DNA of 64,000 bases from Colias croceus (Eukaryota; Arthropoda; Insecta; Lepidoptera; Pieridae): the NCBI RefSeq assembly GCF_905220415.1, contig NC_059542.1, positions 7,750,001 through 7,814,000 of the forward strand. Reading direction: 5' to 3'. A model generated the notes under the pieces. It had not been told where the DNA came from and did not search any database. It was given only the letters and a program-made list of their open reading frames with translations. Numbering within the stretch: the first letter of the stretch is position 1; each line of letters opens with the position of its first letter. A program made the position numbers and the translations under genes. Positions 29,691-41,938 of the stretch are shown here, piece after piece.

Positions 29691-30186
29691 AAAGAAACAG
29701 GCTCAAATCGAAACGTTTTGTAACAGACGATTAATATACGCCACAGAAAATAGGGCTAATCCACGACATCCTTTTGGGAAATACAAAATTATATACGCGA
29801 ACACACAATCCTGTTATTTGTTAACGAAATATCAAAACCTTAAAGGAACTCCGATTAACATTATGAGAAAGGAACTTCAATTGATATAATATGTAATGTA
29901 AGGGCCTTTTAAATAATCATAATCTTGTATTAGATCAAAAAGGCACTTTTATATCTGTAATATGCTTACAAAGAGCTTTGTATGTATTCTGATACATTAA
30001 GTTATTAGATTGTTGAAACATTTCATTGCATTGGAAGTAGGTCTGTATCATTTACCTATTAACCTATATTTCCATTTATATTATTAAAAGAGGAAATATA
30101 CTTTACATAAGTATTCTTATTTGTTGTAACACTAATCGCTATATTTGAACAAGATTTCATTATTAACCTGCCCTAATGCGCTACAA

Positions 30187-30441
30187 TTTTTAACCGACTT
30201 CAAAAAAAAGGAGGAGGTTATCAATTTGGCCGGTATATATTTTTTTTTATGTATGTACACCGATTATTCCGAGGTTTCTGAACCGATTTACGTGATTCTT
30301 TTTTTGTTCGATGCGGGATGGTGTCGAATTGGTCCCATAAAAATTTTATTCGGATAGGCCCAGTAGTTCTTATTTTATGAGCATTTTTGTCTGTAGGTAT
30401 TTGTAAATTTTGCAAGTGCAAGTTTGAAGTCGGTTGTTTTT
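30187..30441. mobile_element. Short TIR-type insect interspersed repeat
   Basis: The unit begins with AACCGACTTCAAAAAAAAGG and ends with GAAGTCGGTTGTTTTT, so its ends are inverted copies of AACCGACTTC. The interior contains the GGAGGAGGTT block and the 'accgattta...cccagtagttct' layout that I recognise from a very abundant insect repeat. It is non-coding; the 70-codon ORF starting at 30145 is chance. I cannot assign the superfamily, and flanking duplications are not clear. Confidence 0.55.
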
Positions 30442-31110
30442 AACGCAGTTATCACTTGTAAATCGTACTCTTCTTTCAACCTTACTACCACTTCACCGTA
30501 TAATATTATTCAAAAAATTCTAATATCAATATCTGAAATATATTACCTTCATAAAAGCAATGTTGGTAGATGAAAAATGTTGTATAAATACCAACAAAAA
30601 GTCACATCGCAAAACTTGAAAGCGGTACGAAAATTGAAAACGGTCGCACGCAAAACAAATTCTGATCGAGATCCCTGAAACCTATTCGGTGTAACTTATT
30701 CAGATATACATATAATCCGGCAGTGTCGAGGCAAAGCAAAAAGTATGGGAGCACCCGGTAATAGTCCGTCTACTAAAAAGCGTTTCCACGAGGCTTTTAA
30801 GCGCTTATCTTGGAAAATGATAGCCGCGACCGGACGTTGAAAGGCTGTGACGGCAATTTGCTTACATTAGGACATTTTTACTATCGAACGTATGTGTTTA
30901 GGGAATACTTTTGGTAACATTATATTTGGCCGCATAATGCCCGTGCTCGTTTATTACGATCGTCTTCGATAGAAACTGTAGTGAAACATAAATTCTCTCA
31001 TGGTGAAAGTGGTCAGGGTGTAGAGATAATATTCATGTCTAATAAAAATGTATGTGTTCATTATAATATTATGTGTGTGATAAATGGAATATACCAAATT
31101 AAATATTAAA
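30442..31110. other. AT-rich spacer
   Basis: No gene or recognisable repeat seen between the TIR-type repeat and the Helitron. Confidence 0.5.
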
Positions 31111-31229
31111 TCTATACATATAATAAATCTGTAGAAGGGTCAATTCTGTACATTGAAAATATTGAAAAAATAACTAGCAGGGGGTGTTACTGGATCGATA
31201 CCAAACCCAAATATGTGATTAAAAAAATT

Positions 31230-31274
<45 letters not shown>

Positions 31275-31557
31275 ATGTGAAGACATCACGTGAAAACTAC
31301 CGGTTCGATTTCGATGAAACTTGGTATAATTATACCTTATTACGTAGAAAAAAATTAATCTCAATTTTTCAGTTATCCATAGTCGTTGTTCTGTAGTAGG
31401 TACCGCGAACACACGTTGCGTATTATTATAGACCTAGCCGTATTTGGGTCCAATAGATATTTATAAGATGTCATTGTCCGAGTTACTCAAAATGGAGAAA
31501 TAAACCATCCACGCAAAGACCGACATCCGCGCGGACGGAGTCGCGGGCGGAAGCTAG
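31111..31557 (+). mobile_element. Non-autonomous Helitron, 447 bp, full length
   Basis: Starts TCTATACATATAATAAATCT directly after an A and ends GCGGGCGGAAGCTAG directly before a T. This is the A|TC...CTAG|T arrangement of Helitron insertions. A short GC-rich hairpin region precedes the CTAG. There is no Rep/helicase coding capacity. A TCTG/TGTC microsatellite lies inside at 31232-31274. The 90-codon minus ORF with QTDR repeats is a translation of that microsatellite and is not a gene. Confidence 0.75.
31232..31274 (+). repeat. (TGTC)n microsatellite, about 10.75 units
   Basis: Uninterrupted tetranucleotide repeat inside the Helitron at 31111-31557. Short TCTG runs are also present near the 5' ends of the Helitrons at 45478-45660 and 58636-58818, so the microsatellite probably grew from an element-borne seed. 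Confidence 0.95.
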
Positions 31558-34500
31558 TCAATCATAAATCTAAAAAAGTACGTTAACCGTTTTAAATAGT
31601 AAGAACTACCCATAACATATTTTTTGAACATAAAAAAACCAGCATCATGTAATTAAAATACAATAACTTTCTTCACCCAATGCACACGTAACTCTTTTAC
31701 ACATTAATTAACTGTTTTATTCAGTAAGCACAATATTGATTTGCAAAACGCAGTCAACTATGAAGTTAAAACAGATTCAGTTACGCCCTGTTTGGAATGT
31801 AATGTTACTGTAGCAGTTTGTTCAGCGCATCGCAGTGCATAGTTTCAGCAATAGGCACACGGAGCGTTAAATTTCCTTTTTTCATTAGATTGTGCATGAG
31901 TTTCGATAGCAAATACTTCGCTTTTATTACAAGCTTTGGTTTTACATTTTAACATTATTAAATACACGGATGATATGTTTTGTAACAAAGAGACGTGAGG
32001 TAATGTTAATTGGTATTTAAATTGTGTACAAAGGAAATATAATACGCGCTCTTTTAATACTTTTAGTCAGGCGTAATCAATTAAACAATGATACAACATC
32101 CCCTACGTTTAACCATGCAAATATTGTTCTTCGAAATTGATACCATATTATTCCGCTATTGAATATTAATAGCATCTTTGTTATTTCAATTATTTAAAGG
32201 GAAAGTGATGGTGTTACTGCCTATAACGAGATTATCGCCACAGCTTCCTTGAGCTTTTATTGAATTGGTCCGGGACTCGATAACCTGAGCAGAGTTCATA
32301 ACAAATTTATCGAACCTGTTTGTAAGTGAATCGAAATATTTTAGGGGAATCTTGTTCTCGTTTTGTATTTTAGAAGTTAACTTTTTTAATTGAGTTAATG
32401 GTCGTAGCGCTTAAAGTGATCGATTTTTCGCACATTACGAACGTTTTTAAATTATGATGTGTAAAGATGTAATTATGCTTATTATAAAACAAGGATAAAC
32501 CTGGCAATTACTGAGTAAGATAGAGGAGTAAAACTTACTTTACGTTTTTCAGAATTAGTGGTCTTGTACTGTGGGGGTTCTACATTACTTAACACACGTT
32601 TTCAATATCCGTACGTACTGCTGTAACTTTAATTTTCTTCCTTGTTAACCTTCTCACAGTTTTATTCAACCAACAATAGCGGCATCCAGAAATAACCGCG
32701 GAAAACAAACACATGGCTTACGGACACCGCACTCTGCGTAACATCTATAAAAAACCGTCAAGTACGAGTTCAAACTAGCACAGATTATTTTTATTATATT
32801 AAGGTACAATTCACAAGCTCCATAGGTACCTATATAACTATGATTTCAACTTGATCAAATTAGCGGTGCATACGTGCTAGTTACAAGTTAGATTGGCATG
32901 AGCACTCGTAATATCAAAACATACTAATCTAGCTAAAATGTAAATGTAGAACATTAGATCTCATTTGATTCAACTTTAAAATTAACAAGCAATAAATTTA
33001 AGAGAATTAATTTTGCTTAGGTATATTTACTTCGTTAATTTCTGAACAATTATTAAAGATTTCGTTAATTGAGCCTTTAAGCTTTTAAGTTTCGTTAGTT
33101 GTGGTTTATTTTAAAATTTAGTAGCCCTTAAAGGTTAAACCAACCCAATTTCAAATAACAACGAAGGAATAAAATTTACTTTAACGTATTGATTTTTTTA
33201 TTTACAAAATGTATCCGTGAGAAAGATTTATATGAAATCGATACAAATTTTAAGTGCTACAAAACATTAGATTGCGTCAATATTAAATATATTGGTAAAT
33301 AAATAAAGTTGTCGTGCTTTTTGCTCTCTACAAGATTGGGAGCAAAGTATGAATAAATCATTATATTTACAGTTTAATGGTCGGAAAATATGTATTCGAA
33401 AAACTTTTTATCGAAGAGATATTTAAAATCAAAACGTATATAGGTAATATTGTCGTATAAATAAGTACAACAGGCAACTAATTTTCCTCTTATTTGTGTG
33501 CGCAGGAAAATCTCATGGATAATTATTTGGCGCATAATTATAATTTTTTTTAAGACTACCTGAATATTCTAATATAATTATTTACAAATCATACTTTTTT
33601 TTACAAATAGTTTAAAGTTAGCCACCATGCAAAAGCTCTAAGCAATATTCAAAGATTCTAATAATAAATTGATTTATTTATCTCTACGATTAATCGCTAT
33701 AAATAACTATAGGTCGATTGTACATAACTTTGCTATCAGTACTAGTATCAAAGCAATCCAAGACAGTACTTGGTGAAACTTATATAAGTGCTCAACCATA
33801 CTACGATATTCCGATTGTTTCCGCTTACGCCATAAATATTTCGACTTTGTTTTTCTACGAATAGATGATTTTGATAAACATAATAAATATTATCGTCTCT
33901 ACGGAGTAGTTAGTTCTCATATTTTATTTTTGTGAGTATGTAATAAATTGATAAAATATTATACCTATGCATCAATTCAATGTTATATTATTGTTAAGAG
34001 GAACTGTGTGAAGAGAAAAGGGTGCGAAAATTTCGTTTGCCTAATGCCTGTTGCATTAGGATATTTGAAAGTACTGAGTTATCAGCATCAAAGTTTATGT
34101 ATTATTCACACTTTAGCAAAATAGCTTTTATGTAAAACGTATTTTGTCTATATTCTTAGCGATGGATGAATGACAATTTTTATTGACCAATAACAAAGAA
34201 CCTTTTTTCATAAAGCACGGATTTTATTCATAATGAAAAAGCTAACGTACTTAGTTGAAATATGAGAAATGCAATATTAAAATGGAATACTCTTCCACGT
34301 TGTTTTCAAGATTTTCTAATGAAATTATTATACCTATTATGATGATCTTTAACATGTAAATATATTAAATGATGAATGTAAATATATATTTGTTTAATAT
34401 ATTAGCTGCGTAAGAGCTCTACCTTTTCAGGAAACTTATGGTTATGGTTCTGGAAACAATTCTATATGGTTTTTCAGAGAATTATACACTCTCAAATAAA

Positions 34501-37500
34501 CGAGACGAGACGCATTGTCAGATTATTTAACTGTACTACTCAAGTAAATTTGAACGCAAATTTCCAAGTATCGCTTGCAAATTCTATCCGCAAGAGAATT
34601 AGCCATTACCCGTTAAAGTGTCTAAATAAAAAAGGTTTAAACGCTGAATATATCGCCCCGATATTAATGTTTTTAACGAAGCACCGGCTTTTATTCAAGA
34701 ATTGCAGTTAGAGTGATCTTATTAATGAACGTCGGGGACGCCTTTGTCCAGCACCAGAGCATTTCCTGCACAATCGCCTTGACACCGAGTAATTAGAAAG
34801 AAAAATTTGTTACCCGACTAGAACCGTATTTAAGTATTGCGGTGAAAAATGAGAACAATTTTTAAAAGGTACCGCACGATATGAATGCATTATGAACTCT
34901 ATTACTTCGGGTTACAGTATTATTATCACCAATGTCGATAGAATGTTTTGTCTATGTGTGAAGTATTTGTTTATAAAGATTACAGGTAATGTAACTTCGT
35001 TATAAAGCACTTTAACGTCTGTCCGTGATGTATAAAAATGACTTCATACTAGATTAAGAGAAATGTGCAGATACATTTAATTAATTCCACATTTTTCTTC
35101 ACAAATATTATAAATAGTAAATTGTATTCATAACACCGTTATTTTCCACTATTTTAATAAAAAATACTTCACAATTTTACATTTATACGCATGTGTGTAT
35201 AATATTATTACGCTATAAATATTGTACAAAATATAAATATTCAGGTAACTATATAGCAGGGCAATTTGATTAAAAAAACGTGAATAAAGACAACAATGAA
35301 CAAGATATTAGATATTCAATAGTTGGAGGCTAGTTTTTTACACACCACACGTTATTTCTCGTTCCGGTTGTAAGCCAGCACGATGACCCTATATTATTCA
35401 CTCTAGATGTAATACATAGGCGAAGGCGTCTTGCATTTTTTAATTATTTTGATATATTAATTACCTACATTAATTATTTTTTGCCCACTCTTTTTTGGTC
35501 AGTTAGTTTCTGTCACTGATAGTTTTTATTATCATGAAAATAAATTTTAGTTTGGTTAAGAAATTACTATGATTTCGACGAAATATTTTTGCCAAAGTAA
35601 TTGCAAATATTTCTTTTCATCGGTTATAAGATATCTTACCGTGGGTGAAGCTTTGCTGCCTATCTACTACCATTTGCTTTTGTTAATAAATGCTTTTATA
35701 AAACTTAAGATGACGGCGGACAATTTTTTTAACCGTTTACGTATTATACGTATGTGCCTATTAAATGCTATGCTAAGATAATATGTTATTTATTTTTATC
35801 GTATTATCTACTAAGCCGGTATATTTTCATATGAAAGACAATGTATATTTATTTATAATTCGCTATCGCTTTTATCTTCGATCGGCAGAATAAAACAATC
35901 TTCATTACGTCTTTGGCTATGACGCTAGACATAAAGTGGCCTCACAGAGCTCACAAAATATTAAATAAGTGTTAAGGAATGCTGGTTTATACTGTGTTTG
36001 TACTGCATTATGTCTAGGTAGATGGTGTCTAGTTATTTTACATAGAATAGAGTGATAAACCTTGAACTACAATTTTTCTTATTGCGAATACAATGAATCT
36101 TTCATATTATAAAAAAAGTAAGAAAATTTAAACGAGTTTATATTCAACAAACGAAATTGTGTATAAAGCGAGGCTTCCTTTAATGGGCAACACATTCTCG
36201 TAAGTAACACAAACTCGATCTTTATTCAAATAACAATTCGATTACAATTTCTCTCATATCGTGCACAAAACACATTGAAGGATCGAGTGAAATTTGATTA
36301 GCAATCTGTCACACAACGTTCCAAGCGAATGAAACAGTTTTTGTATCATTAATTGATTGTTAAAATGGAATTAATACACTCGTTAGACGTCTGAATGCAA
36401 TTAAATGCATACTTGTGTTGTGAATACCGTTTCGCGCGGTCGCGCCGAGTCGTGGTTTTCAAGCGAAATTGCGGTGAAACTGATCTAATGACGTGCCTAA
36501 CCACGCTATGCACTTTATGTTTTCTGTACAGCAAAAAATTTCCTTAAAAATAGCGCGCGATTTAGCAACGGATGCACTTTCCGCGCGGCGTTTATTAGCA
36601 TAATATTTGGCGAATACACAAAATTTAACTTTGCTTTTGTGAGCTTTAAACCTAAAACGTTAACACAATTCAATGTTATGTTATTTAATTTTAATTTAGC
36701 AATGAAGCAAAAAGCAGTTAAATGACGAAAAATATAGTCCAATAAGTAAGTAACACGTGTTCATGATGCGGCAGCCTTTCCCACAATTTCTATGACAATT
36801 GTTTACGGTTAGGTATCTCGTATGTAGAGCGACTCACGAGAGCAGAGACAGGATTCTGCTGGTATGTTTATTGGTTTGTGTTTCCGCCAGTTCTGATTAC
36901 GGCTAGGAAATGTGCCGTGATGTTGTATTAGATATATACGAATGATTTACGATTCCATTTAAATGATCAAATGATTATTAATAGTTATTTTTTTGTGTAC
37001 GGTAAGACTAACGACCTTTGCATAATGGAACTGTATTTACATATTAGCTGTGTGATAGTCTCTGGAGCATTTAAAGGCGTAAATTTATTTATTTCATATT
37101 TGTAATAAGGCTTAGTTATTTCAAAAAAATATTGCTTTATACCTACCTATTTCTTTTGCGAGTTATCGTTTTAATGGAATTAAGGTTGTCAAATTAGTTG
37201 AATCAAAAATTATTTGAACATGATAGGTACATTAATCATTTAATAAATCGTTTTTGCAGTATAGGTATTTTGTTTCTAATAATTAATTCTAATATCTATT
37301 GATTCGCAATAAACTTATGACAGTCGATAGCTCAGGAGGACTCTGTTTACCGTTATATCGGCGCGACATCGAATATTTTCAATGAACGTGACGTGAAATT
37401 TATTTAAACAAGTATGCAAATATATATTATATGCAATTTGTATGAATTCCGAGCTAAATTTCTAGAAATGTAGCAACAAATATCTGCACGAAGATCGCTT

Positions 37501-38151
37501 TTGAGAAATTATAAATTTTGTTTGCAGAAAAATTGGTATGAAAATAACATAAACACACTACCTTTGACGGAACCCTTAATGAGAAAAGTTGGATACGACT
37601 TCCATTCCAAGTTAAACTTCTATCATCAACGTTTACTTTCATGGCTAAGGAGCACCTCTGTTCATATAAGATAATAATCTTATTTGCATTATAAACATAA
37701 ATTGTTTTTATTTGTATTCAATTAAAATCAAAACTTTTTACGGAGACAGCGTTTGAAGGTTTGACTCAAAGTACTAGGGTGTGTTTTAGATAGATAATGT
37801 AGGTAATTTGAACACAATCTCTTCAAAATAATTTATTCTGTCTTCAGAATTCTCAAATCTAACATTGAAACGATTTGTGTGTGCGTATCTAGGTATACTG
37901 TATCTCATTATATTATTAGCATCCTTTTGAAAGTCCTTTGTAAGTGAGAGTTGGCGGTATTCGTGTTCGGCAAACAGAATTCAAGTGGGTAATTAAAACT
38001 ATACAAAATTAATTCAAAATCCACGTGAGAGTAATTAACCAAAAGTTTCATCGTTAATACATTTTCCATTCATTTCATTTTAAATAAATTTGTGTACCTA
38101 TTAAGAAACACGTAGGTACCTACGTCATTTTGATAGTTTTAATAGGTAGTT
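31558..38151. other. AT-rich non-coding stretch
   Basis: No supported gene, RNA or transposon. The 81-codon plus ORF at 34466 and the 75-codon minus ORF at 36515 have no recognisable motifs. Probably intron. Confidence 0.5.
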
Positions 38152-38591
38152 GTATCTTGAATTTTTAGCTTTTAGTCGCCGAAAGAAGGCTTCTTCGCAA
38201 GATCTTTGGTCCCACCAGACGAGAGGACGGAAGCTGGAGAGTCCGAACAAATGCCGAACTTGAAAAACTAATGGCCGAGCCAAATATACTTGGAGAAATA
38301 AAAGCACAACGGCTCCGTTGGCTCGGTCATGTAGAAAGAATGGGTGAGGAACGAGGACTGAAGAGGGCATACTTGGGGCGACCCCTGGGCCGACGGCCGG
38401 TTGGACGACCTAAGTATCGCTGGCGCGATCGAGTAGAGGTGGACCTGCGCGTGCTACGAGCCAACAATAATTGGCAAGAGACCGCTCAGGACCGGGGAAG
38501 ATGGAGAGTTCTCGTCTCAGAGGCCAAGACCCACTTTGGGGTTTCAGCGCCAGAGGAGTAAGTAAGTAAGTAAGTAGTATCTTGAATTTTT
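38152..38591 (+). mobile_element. 5'-truncated RTE-like LINE with perfect 15-bp target-site duplication
   Basis: The insert (38167-38576) is bounded by identical copies of GTATCTTGAATTTTT at 38152-38166 and 38577-38591. It contains only the C-terminal coding end of a non-LTR retrotransposon and finishes in a (GTAA)n repeat rather than poly(A), the usual 3' end of RTE-clade elements. The perfect duplications and undamaged reading frame indicate a recent insertion. It lies about 240 bp from the G+C-rich island at 38831-39470. Confidence 0.85.
38168..38561 (+). pseudogene. C-terminal fragment of RTE-type endonuclease/reverse transcriptase
   Basis: The frame is open for about 131 codons from just inside the 5' truncation point to TAA at 38559-38561. 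It encodes the region downstream of the RT domain: RKIFGPTRREDGSWRVRTN, then KAQRLRWLGHVERM and the basic GRPLGRRPVGRPKYRWRD segment that I recognise from insect RTE/BovB-type polyproteins. The first in-frame ATG (38271) is internal and not a real start. Endonuclease and RT catalytic domains are missing, so it is a dead-on-arrival copy. No frameshift or stop is seen in what remains. Confidence 0.8.
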
Positions 38592-38830
38592 GTGTTTTTT
38601 AATGGCAAATGAAGAAAAGTTTTTCGAATCAACTTTGAAAGCTTTAAAAGTTAGCTGAAATACTTAAAACTTTCATTTTAAGTTCAATACACGACAAACA
38701 CTTTCAAAGTTTACACAAATGTTTTTATTTTAAAAATATATCTGTTGTCAGTTCGCAAAACATTCCGGCGTCGTGGACGAAACTTAAAGTAAGCTTTGAA
38801 CGTTAGGCGGGAACTTTCGAGCGGACTTAC
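38592..38830. other. Spacer between LINE and G+C-rich island
   Basis: AT-rich, no feature seen. If the minus-strand donor at 38830 is used, this would be the start of intron 1. Confidence 0.4.
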
Positions 38831-39470
38831 CATGTTAGAGAGCAGCAAACGCTGGTGCTTTGCGACTTGAGGATCTAAGGACTGGATCGGGAAAGCGAAG
38901 GGCAACGGGATGGGCAAGGGGAGCGGGAGTGGATGCGGGTGCTGCAGTATCAGCGGCGGACAACAAGCACACGGCGTTGCGTAGGACACGCACCCAAGCT
39001 GCTGCGGGAACAGCGTGCCGACGGCCTCCGGGAGGCCTCACACGCGTCTCTCACGACCGCATCCACGGCCGACCTCCGAACTTTCGACGGCCACGTGCGC
39101 CGCCGACCACGACACCGTCTACCGGCACCGAGAGATCGCCGAGCGCGGGAACTCGACAAAAGTTTCGCGGCGAGCGGGCGAGGAGCGGGAAGGGTCGGAG
39201 CGTAGTAGGGAGCGGGAAGTTGAACGGTCGCGTGAAGCGAAACACGACGCGCAGGGCTCGCGAGAGTATGAAAGTGGCGGCGTGCACGGAGCACAAGTCG
39301 CCAGTTCGGCGTGTTGCGATGGACTGAACGGAGCGGCAGGTGAGCGCGGCGCGCGGAGGGCGTAGGGGCGGGTCTACCTGTCTCACCTGGGCGCTTGCGC
39401 CGCGCTCGCTCAGCCTCCGTGCGGCCGCTCGCCGCTCACCGCTCTTCCGCCGCCGCTCTACGAACCAAGA
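38831..39470. promoter_or_regulatory. G+C-rich, CpG-rich island: candidate promoter / first exon(s)
   Basis: About 640 bp of strongly G+C- and CpG-rich DNA in an AT-rich window, with ORFs open in most frames on both strands (68-164 codons, Arg/Ala/Pro-rich). Overlapping frames of this kind are expected from composition alone and I do not call any as a protein. Two good splice donors point outward: minus-strand ATG|GTAAGTCC at 38831/38830, and plus-strand GGCAG|GTGAGCG at 39339/39340. This fits 5' exons of divergently transcribed genes, or alternative first exons. The minus exon would end in an ATG codon. No TATA box or firm initiator could be fixed. Confidence 0.45.
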
Positions 39471-41791
39471 TACTCTTTGCAACATGCATTTATGTACTGC
39501 CAATAACACTTGCAACTTTCCTGATGTAACTTTATTTATTCCCATCGAATTACTTTGAGTTTAACTTTCATCCAACTTCCATTAAAGTGACATTATTCAC
39601 AAACAATAACAAATTATTTTGATAATGTCACGTTTAATGCAAAAAAAGTTATGTTAAACATTATAGGTACCTAATGAAGATACACAAAAATTTTAAGAAC
39701 TTTTGCATAAAAAGCTTGGTGTACCTACTTAAATAATAACATTTTACTAATATTATGTAAGTTAATGAATCCTTTGAAGATTTTGTAGGTTTTTTTATTT
39801 TATATCATTATTTAATCTATGCATAAAAAACTCTACATTTAGCCTTTCTGTGAGATAGGTAGATTCTATTGAATTAAATGAATCAAAACTAATAGGTTCG
39901 TTATTTCCTAACAATCCGTAGTTAGTAGGTACATAATATTTATTCTTCTATCAATATCAAAATAATCAAATTGGTAAAATTTTCTTAATTTTTTTCCACT
40001 AGTATCGTCACTACCACAGATCACAGATCTCTATGGTCACTACAGTCTACAGGGCGGATTACAAACTCAAACTTGTATTCATTCAATGATACTTCTTCTA
40101 GAAGAAATTTTAAACGTCATACCATACATAATTACATAGGTAATACGTAACGAATATACATAGGTAAGTACCTAATAAATAATAATTAAAGTAGCAACTA
40201 TAATACACAACGGAAGATGGTCCGTAAGGTAAGGACTTAGCTGCTCAAAGCTCATCTTGTTAGCCGGCTATGGTAAACAAAGTATCCATCAAACAAAGCG
40301 ATTTTTGTTTGAATTCGGCTGACAGTAATCTTATAAAGGCGACTCTAATGAGAAGAAATATTTTTCTGATCCAATAAATACCTTTATTTTGTAAAAAATA
40401 AATCGCTCCCCAAGATAAATGATCATTTTGAATAGGTATGCTAGGCCGGATTGTTAAGAGCTGCTTGTATCTTAATAAAAGGGTAAGTAATCTAGTTACT
40501 TATTTATGTTTATCCGAAACAAACGAAAATATTAAATATACCTATCTAATTATATATATCCTGCATAACATTTAGGTAGATACCCACAACAACTTACAAT
40601 TTACATACACGCAGTATCTGGTAAATCCAATAACGTAATATGATAAAGTATATTATTTTACCCGTACTGTAGGTAACTACCTATATTTGTTTTATATAAC
40701 GACGAGATAAAATCGTAAAAGTAGGTAGGTAGGTACCTAATACCTATGTATCCAATTAAAGAAAGGTAAACCTATTACACTAATATGCATTGAATAGATG
40801 AATAAGAAGCAAACAAAAACGAAAACAACATTTCTTCATAAAAACATATTTTTCAGAAAGAGTAGATACGTACCTATTTACTCAATCACAATAAATTGAA
40901 TTTCTAGATAACTTTAATGCACGAGGCTTTTTCGTTTTAAAATGTATTTCATGAAATATTAGACAGGCCTTAGCAAAGTCCAGGTAAGGTCATCCAATAT
41001 TACTTCCCAGTAATCTAAATACAAACTAACCACATTACCTATTCCTGGTAAATAAATTTCTATCAATTTGATAGAAATTCAAAGAGGTCGCATGATCAGA
41101 ACCGTTGGATTTCACTATTACAAAATGGTTACATACAGTAATTGAATGAGTGAATGAATAATAATTTCTGTAGGTATTTAGAAAATTTCAAAATCAGTAA
41201 CCATCCGCCATAACCTTACATAAATATATTGCAAAATGAATGCCTGAAGATAGACAATACGTTAGTATCATAACTAAACAATTAAAATGGTATATAACAG
41301 AAACATAAGTTATATTTCCTCGTAGTACCTAATCTCTATTAACATAATATTTGGCAACCCTAGATCTAATATATTGTAACATACTCTCAAACAATTTGAC
41401 AAGGCAGTCAGCTGTCAAATATAGTCCCTTTCGATACCGCTAATTAATTCTTGGTGCATGGTAATTACTGAATATGTTAAACTAACGTGAGATGAACGGA
41501 TTCGAAATTTGAACGCTTTTGTGCAAGCTCCTGTGACTGAAGGATGCGAGCTTGAGCTATATGAACCTTTGGAAGTGGTTAAATTGATGCAATTCCTTGA
41601 TTGAATAGTATTTATAAAGGAATATCTTTACGCGCATTATGTTTCCACAAACAACGTACTGTTACATATTATAATGTCGTTATTGATGCACATATTCTTC
41701 TCATTTTTAAATGTTTTGTTCGTTGTGTTGTACTTTTGTTAAGTAGGTAGGTAATTTAAAGTCTTATCTCTACTAGATATATTACTACTGT
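39471..41791. other. AT-rich non-coding stretch rich in TAGGTACCTAC-like motifs
   Basis: No gene seen. Many short TAGGTA/TACCTA words occur, a texture common in moth and butterfly introns. A 25-nt near-perfect palindrome lies at 41055-41079 and is listed separately. Confidence 0.5.
41055..41079. repeat. 25-nt palindrome
   Basis: AATTTCTATCAA is followed, with one central base, by its reverse complement TTGATAGAAATT. It could be a chance AT-rich palindrome or a footprint. No element boundaries are seen. Confidence 0.6.
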
Positions 41792-41938
41792 TGGTCGTAG
41801 CGTGATGATATATAGCCTTAACCTTCCTCGATAAATGGGCTATCTAACACCGAAAGAATTTTTCAAATCGGACCAGTAGTTCCCGAGATTAGCGCGTTCA
41901 AACAAACAAACTCTTCAGCTTTATAATATTAGTATAGA
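41792..41938 (-). mobile_element. Lep1-like Helitron, 5' portion only
   Basis: On the minus strand it begins TCTATACTAATATTATAAAG after an A and continues with CTGAAGAGTTTGTTTGTTTG and AACGCGCTAATCTCGGGAAC. I recognise this as the 5' half of the Helitron family I know as Lep1, reported as horizontally transferred among arthropods. Homology stops near 41792 and no CTAG end follows, so the 3' part is lost. Non-coding. Confidence 0.7.

Noticed and set aside
31140..31412. 90-codon minus ORF with QTDR repeats
   Set aside because: Translation of the TGTC microsatellite inside a Helitron.
39051..39545. 164-codon minus ORF and overlapping 155-codon plus ORF (38860-39327) in the G+C-rich island
   Set aside because: Open frames on both strands and several phases at once follow from high G+C. 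Arg/Ala/Pro-rich residues without motifs. Treated as promoter/UTR sequence.
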